DNA of 64,000 nucleotides from Prinsepia uniflora (GCA_032719365.1 CM064863.1:25243137-25307136); one strand, 5' to 3'. Positions 1 through 11,496 are shown, numbered from the stretch's first letter. Numbers and translations: made by a program. The notes: a model not told the origin generated them from the sequence alone.

Positions 1-361
1 AGGTTTGGATCTCCTTCTCCTTTAATATGGTTTCCCTGTACGCATCTTCGTTCCAGTTCCTCGCGTCACCACGCATAGTGATTCGGTGGTGCAATGAACT
101 AGCTTGGGCAAGACGAAACTCATACTTGAGTTTAGGGGATGATGATGCAGAAAGCATCAAACTGAGAATGGAGAACCAGTTTGAGCAAGACGAACCAAAC
201 CCTAGATCTCTCATTCTCCTGCCTCAATTGCTCCTTCATGATGTATCAGCCCTCTTCACGTTTTGTTTTTTTAGTGATGAATAGTACTGAGCGTGTTTTA
301 CAATTTCATTTTCTGCTTTCAAGTTTTTGGAAAATTTTCTTTTCCCGCTTCTCATCTACTT
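1..361. other. Unassigned flank, no gene recognised
   Basis: I recognise no gene, repeat boundary or RNA here. The open frames present are short and have no family resemblance that I can see. Confidence 0.4.
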
Positions 362-575
362 AAATAGACGACACTCTTGTTAAAAAAATGTTGTCTATTA
401 GTTCCCAATATATTATTCAATAGACGACACTTCTATTAGAAAGTGTTGTCTATTAGTTTTCAATATGTTGAAACGGAAGGAAATTAACATTTTTAGGTGA
501 TTATAGATGATAGTTTTAATTAAAATCGTCATCTTTTAAAATAAGATGACAATTTTAATATAAATTGTCATCTAA
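362..575. repeat. Cluster of short inverted repeats (hairpins)
   Basis: Three successive imperfect hairpins are visible. Two use AATAGACGACAC paired with GTGTTGTCTATT (about 363-400 and 419-455). The third and longer one is built of GATGACAATTTTAAT-like arms (about 504-575). Clusters like this are common in subterminal parts of plant DNA transposons such as CACTA or Mutator-like elements. No terminal inverted repeat, target-site duplication or transposase could be tied to it, so the class stays open. Confidence 0.45.
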
Positions 576-591
576 TCAGTGTCATCTATGA

Positions 592-1376
592 CTAAAAATT
601 GCATAGTGTTGGTATCGTAGAGGTTGTTGACTTGGCAAACGATGAGCTGTGAGTCGCTGAAAATTTGCAGCTGTTGGGCTTGCAGGTCCTTGACCAGGCG
701 TAGACCGGCGAGGAGGGCTTTGTACTCTGCCTCGTTATTGGAGGCCTTGAAGCCGAAGTGCAATGCCTATTCGAGCTTCCCCTAGGTTTGTGTGATGAGC
801 ACAAGGTCGACACTGGACCCGCTGTGACAGGTGGACCGATCCACATAAAGGGTCCACATGGGCCTGGATAGGTCCAGGGTAGACAGGGATGGCGGCTTGA
901 GGAGGGGTGCGGGGGAAGGCACAGTGTTGGGATCGCTAGTCTCTGGCATGTGCTGAGTCGTATCGTACGTGAATTTAGAGAGGAAGTCAGCGACGACCTG
1001 GCCCTTCTCTGCTGGCTGAGGGGCAAAGGTGATGTCGAATTTACTGAGCTCGATTGCTCACTTGATGAGTCGTCCAGAAGTATCCAGCTTTTAGAGGACC
1101 AGCCAAAGGGGTTTGTTGGTGAGTACCAGCATGGGGGTGTGCCTGGAAGTATGGGCGGAGCCGCCGGGTCGTAACGATTAGGGCGAAGGCCAACTTCTCG
1201 AGATCGCAGTACCTAGTTTTCACATCTGGAAATGCCTTGTTGACATAGTATACCGGGAATTCAGCATCATCCATGTTCGTTATGAAGACCGAGCTAATGG
1301 CATAGATGGAGATAGAAAGGTAGACCGTGAGCCGTTCTCCTGTTTCTGGTCGGGTGAGCAGGGGTACCGTGCTCAT
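592..1376 (-). pseudogene. RNase H domain remnant of the TAT-like element
   Basis: Two overlapping minus-strand frames carry pieces of a retroelement RNase H. One (1376-1041) contains FPVYYVNKAFPDVKTRYCDLEKLAFALI, of which PVYYVNKAF and RYCDLEKLA are typical of the RT/RNase H junction. The other (763-572) contains NNEAEYKALLAGL and FSDSQLIVCQVN, with the conserved E and D of the RNase H active site. A frame change lies between them. The domain ends abruptly near 590, where it is followed by the hairpin cluster. Confidence 0.75.
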
Positions 1377-1418
1377 GTATGTTTTTAGCGTTACGAATGC
1401 GGTGTCGCAATCGATGTC

Positions 1419-2640
1419 CTAGTTGACAGTTTTGCCCCATGTCTTCATAACCTTAAAGAACGGGAGACATTTGTCGGTTTCCCGTGAGATGAACAGAGTG
1501 AGGGTGGCAATCTTGCCAGTAAGGGTTTGAACCTCCTTGGGCGTTCGTGGGGGCTTTATGTCGAGGATGTCCATAATTTTCTCGGGGTTGGCCTCAATGC
1601 CGCGTTGGCTAATCATGTAGCCCAAGAATTTTCCTGATCGAACGCCGAAAATGCATTTGGCGGTGTTGAGTCGTAACTGATATTGCTTCATTGCCTGGAA
1701 CATCTTCTGGAGATTTGGTACATGGTCGCTGGTAGTCTTGCTCTTGACCAGCATATCATCCACATAAACTTCCATGGTCTTCCTAATCTGATCAGTGAAC
1801 ATGAAGTTGATCAGGCGTTGGTAAGTGGCGCCTGCATTCTTTAACCCGAAGGGCATGACAGTGTAGTAGTAGACACCCAAGTTAGTGCGGAAACTAGTGT
1901 GGATTTGGTCATCAGGGTGCATTCGGATCTGGTTATAGCTGAAGTATGCATCTATGAAGCTTAGAAGTTCGTGACGAGCGGTGGCGTCGACCAGGAGGTC
2001 GATCTTGGGCAATGGGAAGCTATCCTTTGGGCAGGCCTTGTTGAGGTCCGTGAAGTCGATACACATTCACCAGGACCCAAAGGGTTTCTTAACTAGGACG
2101 ACGTTTACAACACATACGGCGAATATGGATTTGCGCACAAAGTGGATTGTGCTGAGCTTGATGATTTCCTCTTGCATGGCAAGCTGTCGCTCTTCGTCAT
2201 ATGTCCGCTGCTTTTGCGTCACGGGTTTGAAGGATGCACCGATGGTGAGTCAATGGCAGATGACGTCGGTGGAGATGCTGGGCATGTCGGCGTAGGACCA
2301 TGTGAAGACCTCGTTGTTGTCCTGAAGGAACTGGATAGGCTGCTTCCTGGTTTCCTGGGTGATCGAGGTTCCAATCTTCACCTACCACTCGGGGTGTCGT
2401 GTGCTGAGAGTGGTCAACTTAATGTCCTCTACGAGCTGTGGTTGTGACATGGTCGAGACGTCTCTTAGGTCCTCAAGGGGACTTGAGCTGATCTGATCAG
2501 TGAGCCAGGGGTTGATGGGGTCGGCCCCGTAAGCAGCTTCTGCGACGGTTATGGTTTCCCGTTTCTCACATGGTTTGACCTTACACAGGGTGGTCTGGTT
2601 TCTGCGGACTTGGCCAAGGCCCATGATGGTAGGGAACTTC
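1419..2640 (-). pseudogene. Reverse transcriptase remnant of the TAT-like element
   Basis: The open part (2066-1419, 215 aa) holds the RT fingers and palm: MCIDFTDLNKACPKDSFPLP, then MPFGLKNAGATYQ, then the catalytic YVDD box in EVYVDDMLVKS, then KFLGYMISQRGIEANP. Directly upstream the frame reads GSW-stop-MCIDF, where relatives have an arginine before MCID; this is consistent with CGA mutated to TGA. Further upstream, 2640-2100 keeps short frames of the protease-RT linker. The enzyme would copy element RNA into DNA, but this copy cannot be translated in one piece. Confidence 0.8.
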
Positions 2641-3191
2641 ATGAGTAAGGACCGGGTAGAGATGAAAACTTGAGTTGATTGAAGAGCCCCCTGCCCAGAA
2701 TGGCATTGTAGGTTGTGGGGCAGTCAACCACGAGGAATGTGGTGATGGCAGTTGCGACCCTGGGCGTTCTACCTAGAGCGACTGGTAAGGAGATAGTGCT
2801 GAGGAGCATGACAGAGTCGCCCAAAAAGATGAGTAGCGGAACTGGTTTGGATGAGCTCCCTCAAGTTAAATCTCAACTGGTTGAAGGTTTCCATGAATAT
2901 CACGTTCACGGAACTGCCAGTGTCCACCAAGATTCGTCTGACGTCAAAGTTGGCGATTTGTGCGCGGATAATCAGTGGGTCGTCGTGAGGAAAAATTACC
3001 CCTCGTTCTTCTTCCTCGGTGAAGGTGATGGGCGTCGATCCTGCCCGCGCAACCTTGGCGACCCGTCCATCTTCGATGTTGAAGATCTGGTGGTTAGACG
3101 TTGTTGCTCTCAAAAAGCTTTTCTTTGCACGGTTGGAGGTGTAAGAGGAAAATATGGTTGGGCCACCGCTGATTGTGTTGATTTGCGGCAT
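2639..3191 (-). pseudogene. Retropepsin-like protease, copy 1 (downstream copy)
   Basis: The frame 3191-2769 carries ITFTEEEERGVIFPHDDPL followed by RRILVDTGSSVNVIF. DTGSS is the aspartic protease active-site loop that cleaves gag-pol polyproteins. The reading continues in another frame at 2824-2639 (GDSVMLLSTISLPVALG and on), so one frameshift separates the two halves. It keeps the standard active-site triad, unlike the neighbouring copy. Confidence 0.75.
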
Positions 3192-4055
3192 GTTTGATGT
3201 TGGGCGCGCGTGCTAGAGGAATTGGTTGATCTTCCCCTCCCTTACGAGGGTCTCCACAATATCACGGAAGGCCACACACTCATCGATGGTGTGACTATTG
3301 AATTTGTGATATTAGCAGTATCGATTGGATTGAATTCCAGGGCGGGGGCCCGGTGGTCACGCACGTGGCTTGGGTATGGTTGTAGGTTATGGGGCAATCA
3401 ACCACAAGGAATGTGGTGATGGCAGTTGCGACCCTGGGCGTTCTACCTAGAGCGACTGGTAAGGAGATAGTGCCGAGGAGCATGACAGAGTCGCCCAAAA
3501 ATATGAGTAGCGGAGAACTGGTTTGGATGAGGTCCCTCAAGTCGAATCTCAACTGGTTGAAGGTTTCCATGAATATCACGTTCACGGAACTGCTAGTGTC
3601 CACCAAGATTCGTCCCACGTCGAAGTTGGCAATTTGTGCGCAGATAATCAGTGGGTCGTCGTGAGGAAAAATTACCCCTCGTTCTTCTTCCTCGGTGAAG
3701 GTGATGGGCGTCGATCCTACCCGCGCAACCTTGGCGACCCGTCCATCTTGGATGTTGAAGATCTGGTGGTTAGACGTTGTTGCTCTCAAAAAGATTTTCT
3801 TTGCACAGTTGGAGGTGTAAGAGGAAAATATGGTTGGGCCACCGCTGATTGTGTTGATTTGCGGCATGTTTGACGTTGGGCGCGTGTGCTAGAGGAATTG
3901 GTTGATCTTCCCCTCCCTTACGAGGGTCTCCACAATATCACGGAAGGCCACACACTCATCGATGGTGTGACTATTGAATTTGTGATATTAGCAGTATCGA
4001 TTGGATTGAATTCCAGGGCGGGGGCCCGGTGGTCACACACGTGGCTTGGGTATGG
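2706..4055 (-). repeat. Tandem duplication, two copies of about 674 bp, spanning the protease
   Basis: The segment 2706-3379 is repeated directly at 3380-4055 with an offset of 674 bp and only scattered substitutions. Both copies begin with TTGTAGGTT and end with GTGGCTTGGGTATGG. The unit contains the whole recognisable protease region plus the end of gag, so two protease segments sit head to tail. The high similarity suggests the duplication is younger than the element itself. Confidence 0.85.
3295..3867 (-). pseudogene. Retropepsin-like protease, copy 2, active site altered
   Basis: This 190-residue frame is the tandem duplicate of copy 1. It keeps the two halves in one frame: active-site region, then FLGDSVMLLGTISLPVALG. 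The catalytic loop reads VDTSSSVNVIF, so the glycine of the D-T-G triad is serine. That change is expected to abolish retropepsin activity. Beyond the domain the frame runs into unrelated sequence and stops. Confidence 0.75.
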
Positions 4056-4067
4056 TTCCCTCGATGA

Positions 4068-5221
4068 TCATGAGGACATTCTCGAGGGAGTTGTTGAGGA
4101 TGGAGTACGTCTCGAATTTTGACGTTGGCCCCGTATAGCGTTTATCCGACTGGTGGTGGTTGTTCGGCATGTGCCCTTTTTTTGGTACTTGTCCCTCCCC
4201 TTGTAATCGTTGTTGTACGTGTCCTTTCTTTTACCGGAGTTTGAGTCGGATCGGTGGTCCATGTACGGGCCATTGGTCGTGGGAGGTGGTGGTTCCTGCC
4301 GAATGTTCGAGGGTGTGAGGTGCGCATGGGCTATGGGTGGCCTAGGTGCCACCTACGGGGATTTGAAGTGCTCTGCCTTGGCATGGATCGCTAGCTGCCT
4401 CATAAGCTCGTTGTATTCATCCCAACCTTAAGTGAAGGCATGGTATTTAAAGGTGAACTTCCGCAGACCGTTACGGAAGGCCCAGTACGCCGCCTTATCG
4501 TCCATTTCATGGCACTTAGAATACTCCAGGCTGAATCGGGCAGCGTACTGGCACAGAGGTTCACTCTCCCTTTGTCGAAGGGTGCCCAAGTCCTCGGTGG
4601 TAAGTAGTCGATCCGTCTGGATCAAGAATTGGTTCAGGAAGACCGTGTGTAGTGGGTCAAATGAATCAATTAACTGTGGCTCCAATCAGTAGAACCAGTT
4701 GAGCGAGGCCTCAGTGAGGGTGGAATTGAAGATCAGGCATTGGGCCTCATAAGAGAGGTTTCTAAAAGAAAGGGCGGAGTTGTAGTTGTTGATATGGGTG
4801 TTTGGGTTTCCCTTTCCATTGTACAGGGCAATCTTGAGGGGCTTGACCTCTGTCTCGTGGAGATATCGCATGATGCGGTATGTGAAGGGGCCATGTTGGT
4901 CATGGGCCTGGGCAGTGTTTTGGCCTTGGCCTTGCCAGCTTCCAGCTCTCGAACGCGTCGGAGGAGCTCATGAACCATGTCGTCCAATCGACTAGGCCTG
5001 TCTAATGGTTCTGGCTGGTCCCCGGCTGGTTGACGACCTGTGCCGCTCGTGCCCTTCCCAGGTTTTTTAGGTTGTAAGGACTGTCGACTGGATCCAGTGG
5101 TCATTGAGTCAACATCATCCTCTAAATGGTGCCAGCTCTGGGAGTGGGTTACTCGGCTACGGGGCGGGTGCCTTCTTGCGCTGCGCTCATCGGAGTGCTG
5201 ACCCTGATTGTGATTGTACAC
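4068..5221 (-). pseudogene. gag remnant of the TAT-like element
   Basis: Successive minus-strand frames read as retrotransposon gag. The piece 4871-4686 includes KPLKIALYNGKGNPNTHINN, resembling the KPxxIxxYDGxxDPxxHI start of TAT gag. The piece 4685-4428 includes FLIQTDRLLTTEDLGTLRQR and ESEPLCQYAARF. A basic, proline/serine-rich stretch (5221-4880) precedes them. Stops and frame changes separate the blocks. The protein would form the virus-like particle; no intact zinc knuckle was found. Confidence 0.7.
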
Positions 5222-5222
5222 C

Positions 5223-6359
5223 TTGGGATGGCAGTGGCAACGACAGTTGTGCCTGGATTCGGGGGTCGTGAGCAGGGTAGGTCAGGCGGTTGGCCTGGGT
5301 TTATAGTTGCCTCCGGTCGAGCAATTCTCGAGTATCGCGGAAGATCTGCGTTTCTGAGGGACCGGATAGGTCGGTTTGATGGAAGAAAAGGCGCCCAGAT
5401 GTCTTAAGTTGGCAGGTATCGGTGATCTCTGCTCAGCAGGCACCAAACTCCTGTCGAGCGGCTGCAGCAGCTAAGGCCCATTTGGTTGCTTCCTGCTACT
5501 CCTCCAGTTCATCGTGTATGGATTAAAGGATGGAAATGTTGCTTCCACACTGTTCTCCCCACACATGGTTTCTGCTCTCGATGGTAACATTGCTTTTCCT
5601 GAGTTCAGCTACTTCCGATCGGAGGGTTCTCAGCATCTCGAGCATGTCCTCAGAAGGTATGCTTGTTCTGGCTCGATTGCAGTCTCCTTGAGGAGTGTTG
5701 TTGAGCTTGCCATCATCCCATTCGGCAGACATCGTATGTCGGCAAGGGCTGAGTACGGGTATGTGAGCTAGTGGGAGGAACTTAGTCAGAATTCCCACAT
5801 ACGAAGCCAATTGTTTGGTCATGATGTGGACTTAACGTGATGAGACCCGCTGAGGGATCTGGGACCAGCCATGTGGTGCTTCGTACCCGCTGAGGGCGTT
5901 GTCGTGCGTTGGTCGTCCGCTCGGCAGACAACTGTGAGGCAATACTAGACAACGGTATGGTGCTGGCCAGAGGGGCTCCGGTGCTTAAGTAAGTAAGTCA
6001 GTATTCGGGGGTATTTATTATAGCCATGAATGTGGTGGTTGAGCTACTGTTTAGGAGTAGGTCCTGTTTTGTGGCTGGGAGTCACCTCGTGGTTCCTGAA
6101 GATCAGGAACAGGCGCCAGCTGGTGCCTAACCTACTAACGTCAGGGAGTTGTTGTGCCAGATTCGGTGTGTCAGAGAGTTGGTGCAGCCAGCTGGTGTGA
6201 ATAGTGAACAGATTCCGAGCGGCGGGCTTGTCCTCTAAGCCAACGAGCTAGCCACGACTGTGTTAAGGGACATCTGGGCTGGATGCCGGTCGACAGGCAC
6301 TTCTCTGGCTTGGCGGTCCCTGTGTACGTAGGGTGGTTGATCGACATGGTATCAATAGA
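5223..6359. other. Region between the gypsy fragment and the LINE, no intact gene
   Basis: A 99-residue minus-strand frame at 5822-5523 (with MLRTLRSEVAELRKSN, coiled-coil-like) may be the N-terminal part of the same gag, and the rest may be a decayed leader or LTR. I see no TG...CA terminus, primer-binding site or target duplication that proves this. Nothing else was recognised. Confidence 0.35.
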
Positions 6360-7975
6360 AATGTTTTCTCGTTTGGTTCGTACTCGTATTACTAATGCCC
6401 CCATTTTCAATACCATTGGAGACGTGATAGGATTAATATTTCTCATCTTGCCTTTACGGATGACCTTCTTTTATTCTCTTATCGATATCAAGATTCTATT
6501 ATTGTGTTCAAAGAGGCCTTGGATGATTTTAGTGCTCGTTCTAGTCTTTGTGCTAATGCTAGTAAGAGCAATGTGTATATGGCTGGTATTGAGTAGAGTG
6601 AGATTACCACAATCTTGCACATGCTTGGGTTCCAGTTGGGTCTTGTTCCTTTTTGTTATTTAGGGATTCCCTTAGTCACTACTAAGCTCTGTTTCTCTGA
6701 TTGTCTCCCTTTGCTTGAAAAAATTGAGTGTAGAATTCGCAGTTGGAGCACATGTCCTTTCTTTTTTCGGTCGTCACCAGCTTGTTAATTTCGTTATTTG
6801 TAGCCACCAAGTATATTGGGCTTTATTTTTGCCTAAGAGGATTCTGAGGGTCATAGAGCAAAAATTGAGGCGGTTCCTTTGGTCTGGGCATGCTTCTGGG
6901 AGCTACTATGCTAAGGTAGCTTAGAATGATGTGTGTCGTCCTAAAGAGGAAGGTAGTTTAAGGATTAGGGATCTTGCTAAGTGGAACCAAGCTCTTATGG
7001 CTAAACACATTTGGTCTTTATGTGCTGAGGAGCGGTTAGTGTTTGGTGCCAGTGGATTAAAGCTCACTTTATTAAAGATGAGTGTTTTTGGTCTATATAT
7101 GTTCCCTCGTCTTGCTCTTGGAATTGGAAGAAACTTATGAAGTTCAGGCCTATTATTAAGTCTCTGATTGTTGCTATAGTTGTTAATGGGAGTAAAGTGT
7201 TTCTCTGGCATGATTCTTGGCATCCTCATAGGCCTTAATTGGATCGTTGGGGTGAGCACATCGTCCTGCTTTCGGGTATTAGTCATGATGCTAAGCTTGA
7301 TGAGGTTATTTGTGGGAGTAGGTGGATTTGGCCTATATCTTCCTTCTCTTGGGTCCAATCTATCCAGCTTCATGCTTCTTTGGTTCCCATTACCCCATCT
7401 TCCCCTAATTCCTTTGTATGAAGGCTTGGAATTAGTGGTGCTTTCTCTCCAGCTACTATGTGGAATTACAACATGGAAGTTTTTCCTATTGTTCATTGGG
7501 CTCATTTAGTTTGGTTCCCTGCAGTTATCTTGCGTACGAGTTTTGTTCTCTAGGTGGTTATTCGATCTCGTCTCTCTATTTTGGACAGAGTTGGGTCTTT
7601 CACTAATGTCTCCTCTATGATATGTGTGCTTTGCGATCGTGCTCCTGAGAGCCACAACCATTTATTTTTTGAGTGACCTTTTAGTATTGGTATTTGGAGG
7701 ATTCTTCTTGGTCGTTATGGCTACCCTTGGTTACATCTTCCTTGGCATTCATTCATCGAAGATGTTACACAAAATTGGAAAGGAAAGTCCCTTAACAAAG
7801 TTGTGTGCAAGCTTCTCTTGGTTTCTACCGTTTATAACTTTTGAATTGAGCGAAATAATCGTATTTATAATCGCCAAAGGAAATCCCTGTTTCTATTATT
7901 CAAACTATTACCAATTTGGTCCGTGGTCGTCTTTGTATTCTTTACCATAATCAAATGTCAAAATAACAAAAACAA
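6360..7975 (+). mobile_element. Degraded LINE (L1-type), 3' half: RT end and zf-RVT domain
   Basis: Plus-strand frames, broken by many stops and frameshifts, give the C-terminal half of a plant LINE RT. Visible blocks are HLAFTDDLLLFSYRYQDS (about 6435-6500; the usual FADD box is altered to FTDD), LGFQLGLVPFCYLGIPLV (about 6620-6680) and later CDRAPESHNHLFFECPF (about 7630-7690), the zf-RVT cysteine/histidine pattern. NFWIERNNRIYNRQ follows near 7840-7880. An A-rich stretch after 7955 may be the remains of the poly(A) tail. The 5' half is absent, as usual for truncated LINEs. Confidence 0.75.
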
Positions 7976-8117
7976 AAAGAAATTATTTTCATTACGTCGT
8001 CTTCATGTGGTAGACAGATGCAATTAACTAACCAAACCTAATTTTGCTACCCCCGTTTACAATTCAAATCTTAAAAGGAGGACCTCAGTCTCAAATAAAC
8101 ACACAATTTAAGCTAAA

Positions 8118-11100
8118 ATGGCGAATGAGAAAATTAGTAGTAATGCTAGTACCAATGGCATTCATCCAAACAGTGGGTTTTGCTCCAACACCAGAACCTT
8201 CCACAGCCTCAGGCCCAAACCCCCTCTCCCACCCTCAACCGCTCCTCTTTCCGTCGTCCACTACCTTTTCTCCCACCTCCACCACTCTCCTCCCCCGCCT
8301 TCCACTCCCGCCCTCCTCGACGCCTCCACTGGCCACCGTCTTCTCCACCCCGACCTCACTCGCCAAGTCCAATCTTTAGCCGCCTCGCTCCAATCCCAAC
8401 TCGGCCTCTCAAATGGCGACTGCGCCTTCATTCTCTCCCCCAACTCCCTCCACATCCCCATCCTCTACCTCTCTCTCCTCTCCCTCGGCGTTATCGTCTC
8501 TCCTTCCAACCCCGCCAGCACAACCTCCGAGCTTTCCCGCCAAATTCACCTCTCCAAACCCGTCGTCGCCTTCGCTACGACAGCCACCGTCCACCAGATC
8601 ACTAATTCCTTCCGCCGGGGGACCGTGCTCATCGACTCGGCCGAGTTCGAGTCGATGATGACGTATCCCGCAGCCGAGTTGTACCGAGTTGAAGTGAGCC
8701 AATCGGACACCGCCGCGATTCTGTACTCGTCGGGGACCACGGGGATGGTCAAAGGCGTGGAGTTGAGTCACCGGAATTGGATTTCCATGATTGCCGGTGG
8801 CATCTACGGGGTTCCAAATGGTGGCGTGGCTCTCTGTACAGTGCCGTTTTTTCACGTGTACGGGTTCGCGTTCTTTCTGAGGACTTTGGTGGTTGGGCAC
8901 ACGCTGTCGTTGATACCAGGGAGGTTTAATTTGGAGGCGATGGGGAAATCCATCGAGCGGTTTCGAATCACCCACGTGGCGTGCGCTCCGCCGATAATTG
9001 TGGCCATAGTTAAGCACGGGGATATGATGGCCGGCTACGATTTGAGCTCCCTCCAAGTCATTTCGTCTGGTGGCGCTCCGCTTGCGAAGAGTGTCGTTGC
9101 TAAACTGAGGAAACGGCTTCCCAACGTACAGCTCGCACAGGTCAGTCACTCAGTCAGAGTAAAATATAGCAAAGTGACGCAATATATGAGATTTATAAAT
9201 ATTCTCCACGTTAATTGGCTAATAATTTAATTATAGGTAATAATCTTATAATTAAATTTGCTGTGGTTTGGGCCGTGAAGGGATATGGGATGACGGAGAC
9301 AACGGCAAGAGTTTCTGGGACAGTGGGCCCAGAAGAAACCCGAGTAGAAGGAACTACGGGAAAGCTGATGTCAAACGTGGAGGCCAAGATTGTTGATCCT
9401 CACTCTCAAACTGGTATTGGGTTGCCTCCTTTGATGCATGGGGAGCTTTGGGTTAGAGGCCTAGGCGTTATGAAAGGTAAGTTCTTCTTCTCTTTCGTAA
9501 GCATAGTCCATATAACTAATCTTTTTAGTTTTTGAAGACGATGCTTTTCTAATCTATGTAGTAATTATTAGTTTTTTGGCACCCGTTTATTCAAATGCCA
9601 ATACGCATTTGTTTATTTTTTATCACGTAATTTTTTTTGCATCCGTTATCCGATACCCTAAACCCAAGAACTAGAACTATTAGTAGTTTTCATTTCTCTT
9701 TATGGTTATATTTCGTCTAATTTTTCATTAAATTTATTGCTATTTCAGTATTACATAGGATTAATAACTAAAAATACTCCTAACAAATCATATATAAAAA
9801 TCATTATGTCATTTTTTGGGCCACAAGCTTTGACCAATTGTGAGAAAATATTTTGATGGGAAGAATAGCAAGGGTTACTAGTTCATGAAGTAACTAGGCA
9901 AATCACTCTACCTGTAAATCTGTAATAGTGATTTGGGCTGGCGTGCTGACTTTACAAATTACAACAAGAGTGCAAGTTGTGACTGTACATCCTCTTTTAC
10001 TAAAAATACGAACACGGGAACATCTATTAATTTCTGATCACATATATATATATATATATGATGAGATTGTATTTTATACTGTTTACATGAGTTTAGGGTA
10101 CGCCGGTGATGAAGAAGCAACTGCTAAAATTATGGACTCAGAGGGATGGTTAAAAACTGGAGACCTTTGTTATTTTGACAATGAAGGCTATCTATTTTTC
10201 GTTGAGAGGATCAAAGAAATGATTAAGTACAAAGCCTATCAGGTTTTTCCTTTTACAACTTTATCAACTACTTTTCATCATGCCTGAATTGTTGTGTATT
10301 ATTTTAATTGCTTGCATGTTTTATTAGGTTGCCCCAGCGGAGTTGGAGCACCTGCTTCATTCCCATCCAGACATCGTTGATGCAGCTGTGATTCCGTACA
10401 TAATTCGCTTGTGCCACCATACTTCAATTGGTTTTGACTCCATTGTTGTTTGAATGTAAGAGTGTTTGATGTGCAGGTACCCTGATGAGGAAGCAGGACA
10501 AGTACCCATGGCCTTTGTGGTGAGGAGGCTTGGAAGTGTCATCGATGAAGCACAAATTAAGGATTTCATTGCCAAACAGGTAATTCATACTAGACTATTC
10601 TAAATTGAGCAATACCTACATTCACTCTAAAGTGGAGGTGCTTGTTTCACTCATTGTTCATTATTGAATATTTCATATGCATGTACGCCTAGTAATAGAA
10701 AACCATTGATTTTTAAAACACCATAAAACAATCGTCTCTACAAAAGTACGTCCACTACAAGCAAAGATCTTAATGTTAAAAAAAAAAAACGTCAATTGTT
10801 TTCACAAATACGTTTCATCTTCAATTTTGATTATATTTTGCAGACATGATTGAGAAATTATTTCTGCACTAAATATTTTACTTTCTACACTCCATTTTGA
10901 ACAAAATTAAAATAGAATGTGGAATGCAGAAAAAAAATTTAGAGGGTGGAAATCAGCTCCCTTTTGATTACCACGAATGCATAAGGTAAATTTGGTACAC
11001 AATAATGAAGGAACAAGCATATCCATCTTAGAGTGAATGCAAGTATTGTTTTTCCTACTTTCCAATGATCTCAATGCCATATGAGGACCAGCTAGTAGTA

Positions 11101-11244
11101 AAACTTTGCTGTGTACCAATTCAATCGTAGGTTGCACCGTATAAGAAAATCCGACGAGTAGCATTCATCAATACCATACCAAAGAATGCACAAGGAAAAA
11201 TGTTGAGGAAGGAATTAATCGAACTTGCCTTATCCAAGTTATAG
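8118..11244 (+). CDS. Peroxisomal 4-coumarate:CoA-ligase-like acyl-CoA ligase (4CLL9-like), six exons
   Basis: Exons are 8118-9140, 9281-9476, 10097-10242, 10328-10395, 10477-10579 and 11131-11244. All junctions are GT-AG with matching phases, giving 549 aa. The enzyme belongs to the ANL family and activates a carboxylic acid with ATP to an acyl-CoA. Seen: AMP-binding box SSGTTGMVKG (204-213), GYGMTE (342-347), GWLKTGDLCYFD, and PKNAQGKMLRKEL with the A10 lysine at 535. The protein ends in SKL, a type-1 peroxisomal signal. The wording (MKGYAGDEEAT, IKYKAYQ) most resembles the Arabidopsis 4CL-like 9/OPC-8:0-CoA-ligase group, so the substrate may be a fatty acid or jasmonate precursor rather than coumarate; this is inference. 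The A8 motif has Ala where most family members have Gly. Exon 1 is unusually C-rich. The gene converges on the lipoxygenase gene 417 bp away. Confidence 0.9.
10042..10059. repeat. (AT)n microsatellite in intron 2 of the acyl-CoA ligase gene
   Basis: Nine AT units lie about 40 bp upstream of the exon 3 acceptor (exon 3 begins at 10097). Length changes here could affect the AT content before the 3' splice site. Confidence 0.85.
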
Positions 11245-11490
11245 ATCCCAGCTTCTTTCTTCTGGTGCTATATTTAGATTTGTATAGTTAAACCCCTTCG
11301 AAGAGGAAGGATGAAGTGAGGTTTTCTTCTCCCTTTGTGTTCCATATCTGGGAGGGGGACAAAAGTCTATTATTGAAACAAGTTGGAAACTTCTTATTTT
11401 CTATGATCTTCGTGTAAACTCTCATAGTGTAAGCATAATTTGCTACGGCACCAAGCAAAGATTGTTCATTATTTAAATGTATGCATTCCA

Positions 11491-11496
11491 AATAAA
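11491..11496 (+). promoter_or_regulatory. Possible polyadenylation signal of the acyl-CoA ligase gene
   Basis: AATAAA occurs 247 bp after the TAG stop on the coding strand. Plant poly(A) signals are loose, so this is only a candidate. It lies within the 417-bp gap shared with the convergent lipoxygenase gene. Confidence 0.3.

Larger units (their letters stand above)
590..5822 (-). mobile_element. Degraded Ty3/gypsy retrotransposon fragment, TAT/Ogre-like
   Basis: Read on the minus strand, remnants follow the order gag (5221-4068), protease (3867-2639, duplicated), reverse transcriptase (about 2640-1419) and RNase H (1376-592). Integrase is missing, because the element stops inside RNase H near 590. 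The RT wording (CPKDSFPLPKID, YVDDMLVKS) and the gag style fit the TAT/Ogre-Retand group rather than the chromoviruses of the 17-64 kb nest. Several stops and frame changes show it is dead. No LTR, primer-binding site or target duplication was recognised, so the 5' limit near 5822 is approximate. Confidence 0.8.

Noticed and set aside
8409..9149. 246-codon minus-strand frame across exon 1 of the acyl-CoA ligase
   Set aside because: It is antisense to a well-supported exon, is low in recognisable motifs, and is explained by the C-rich codon use of that exon.
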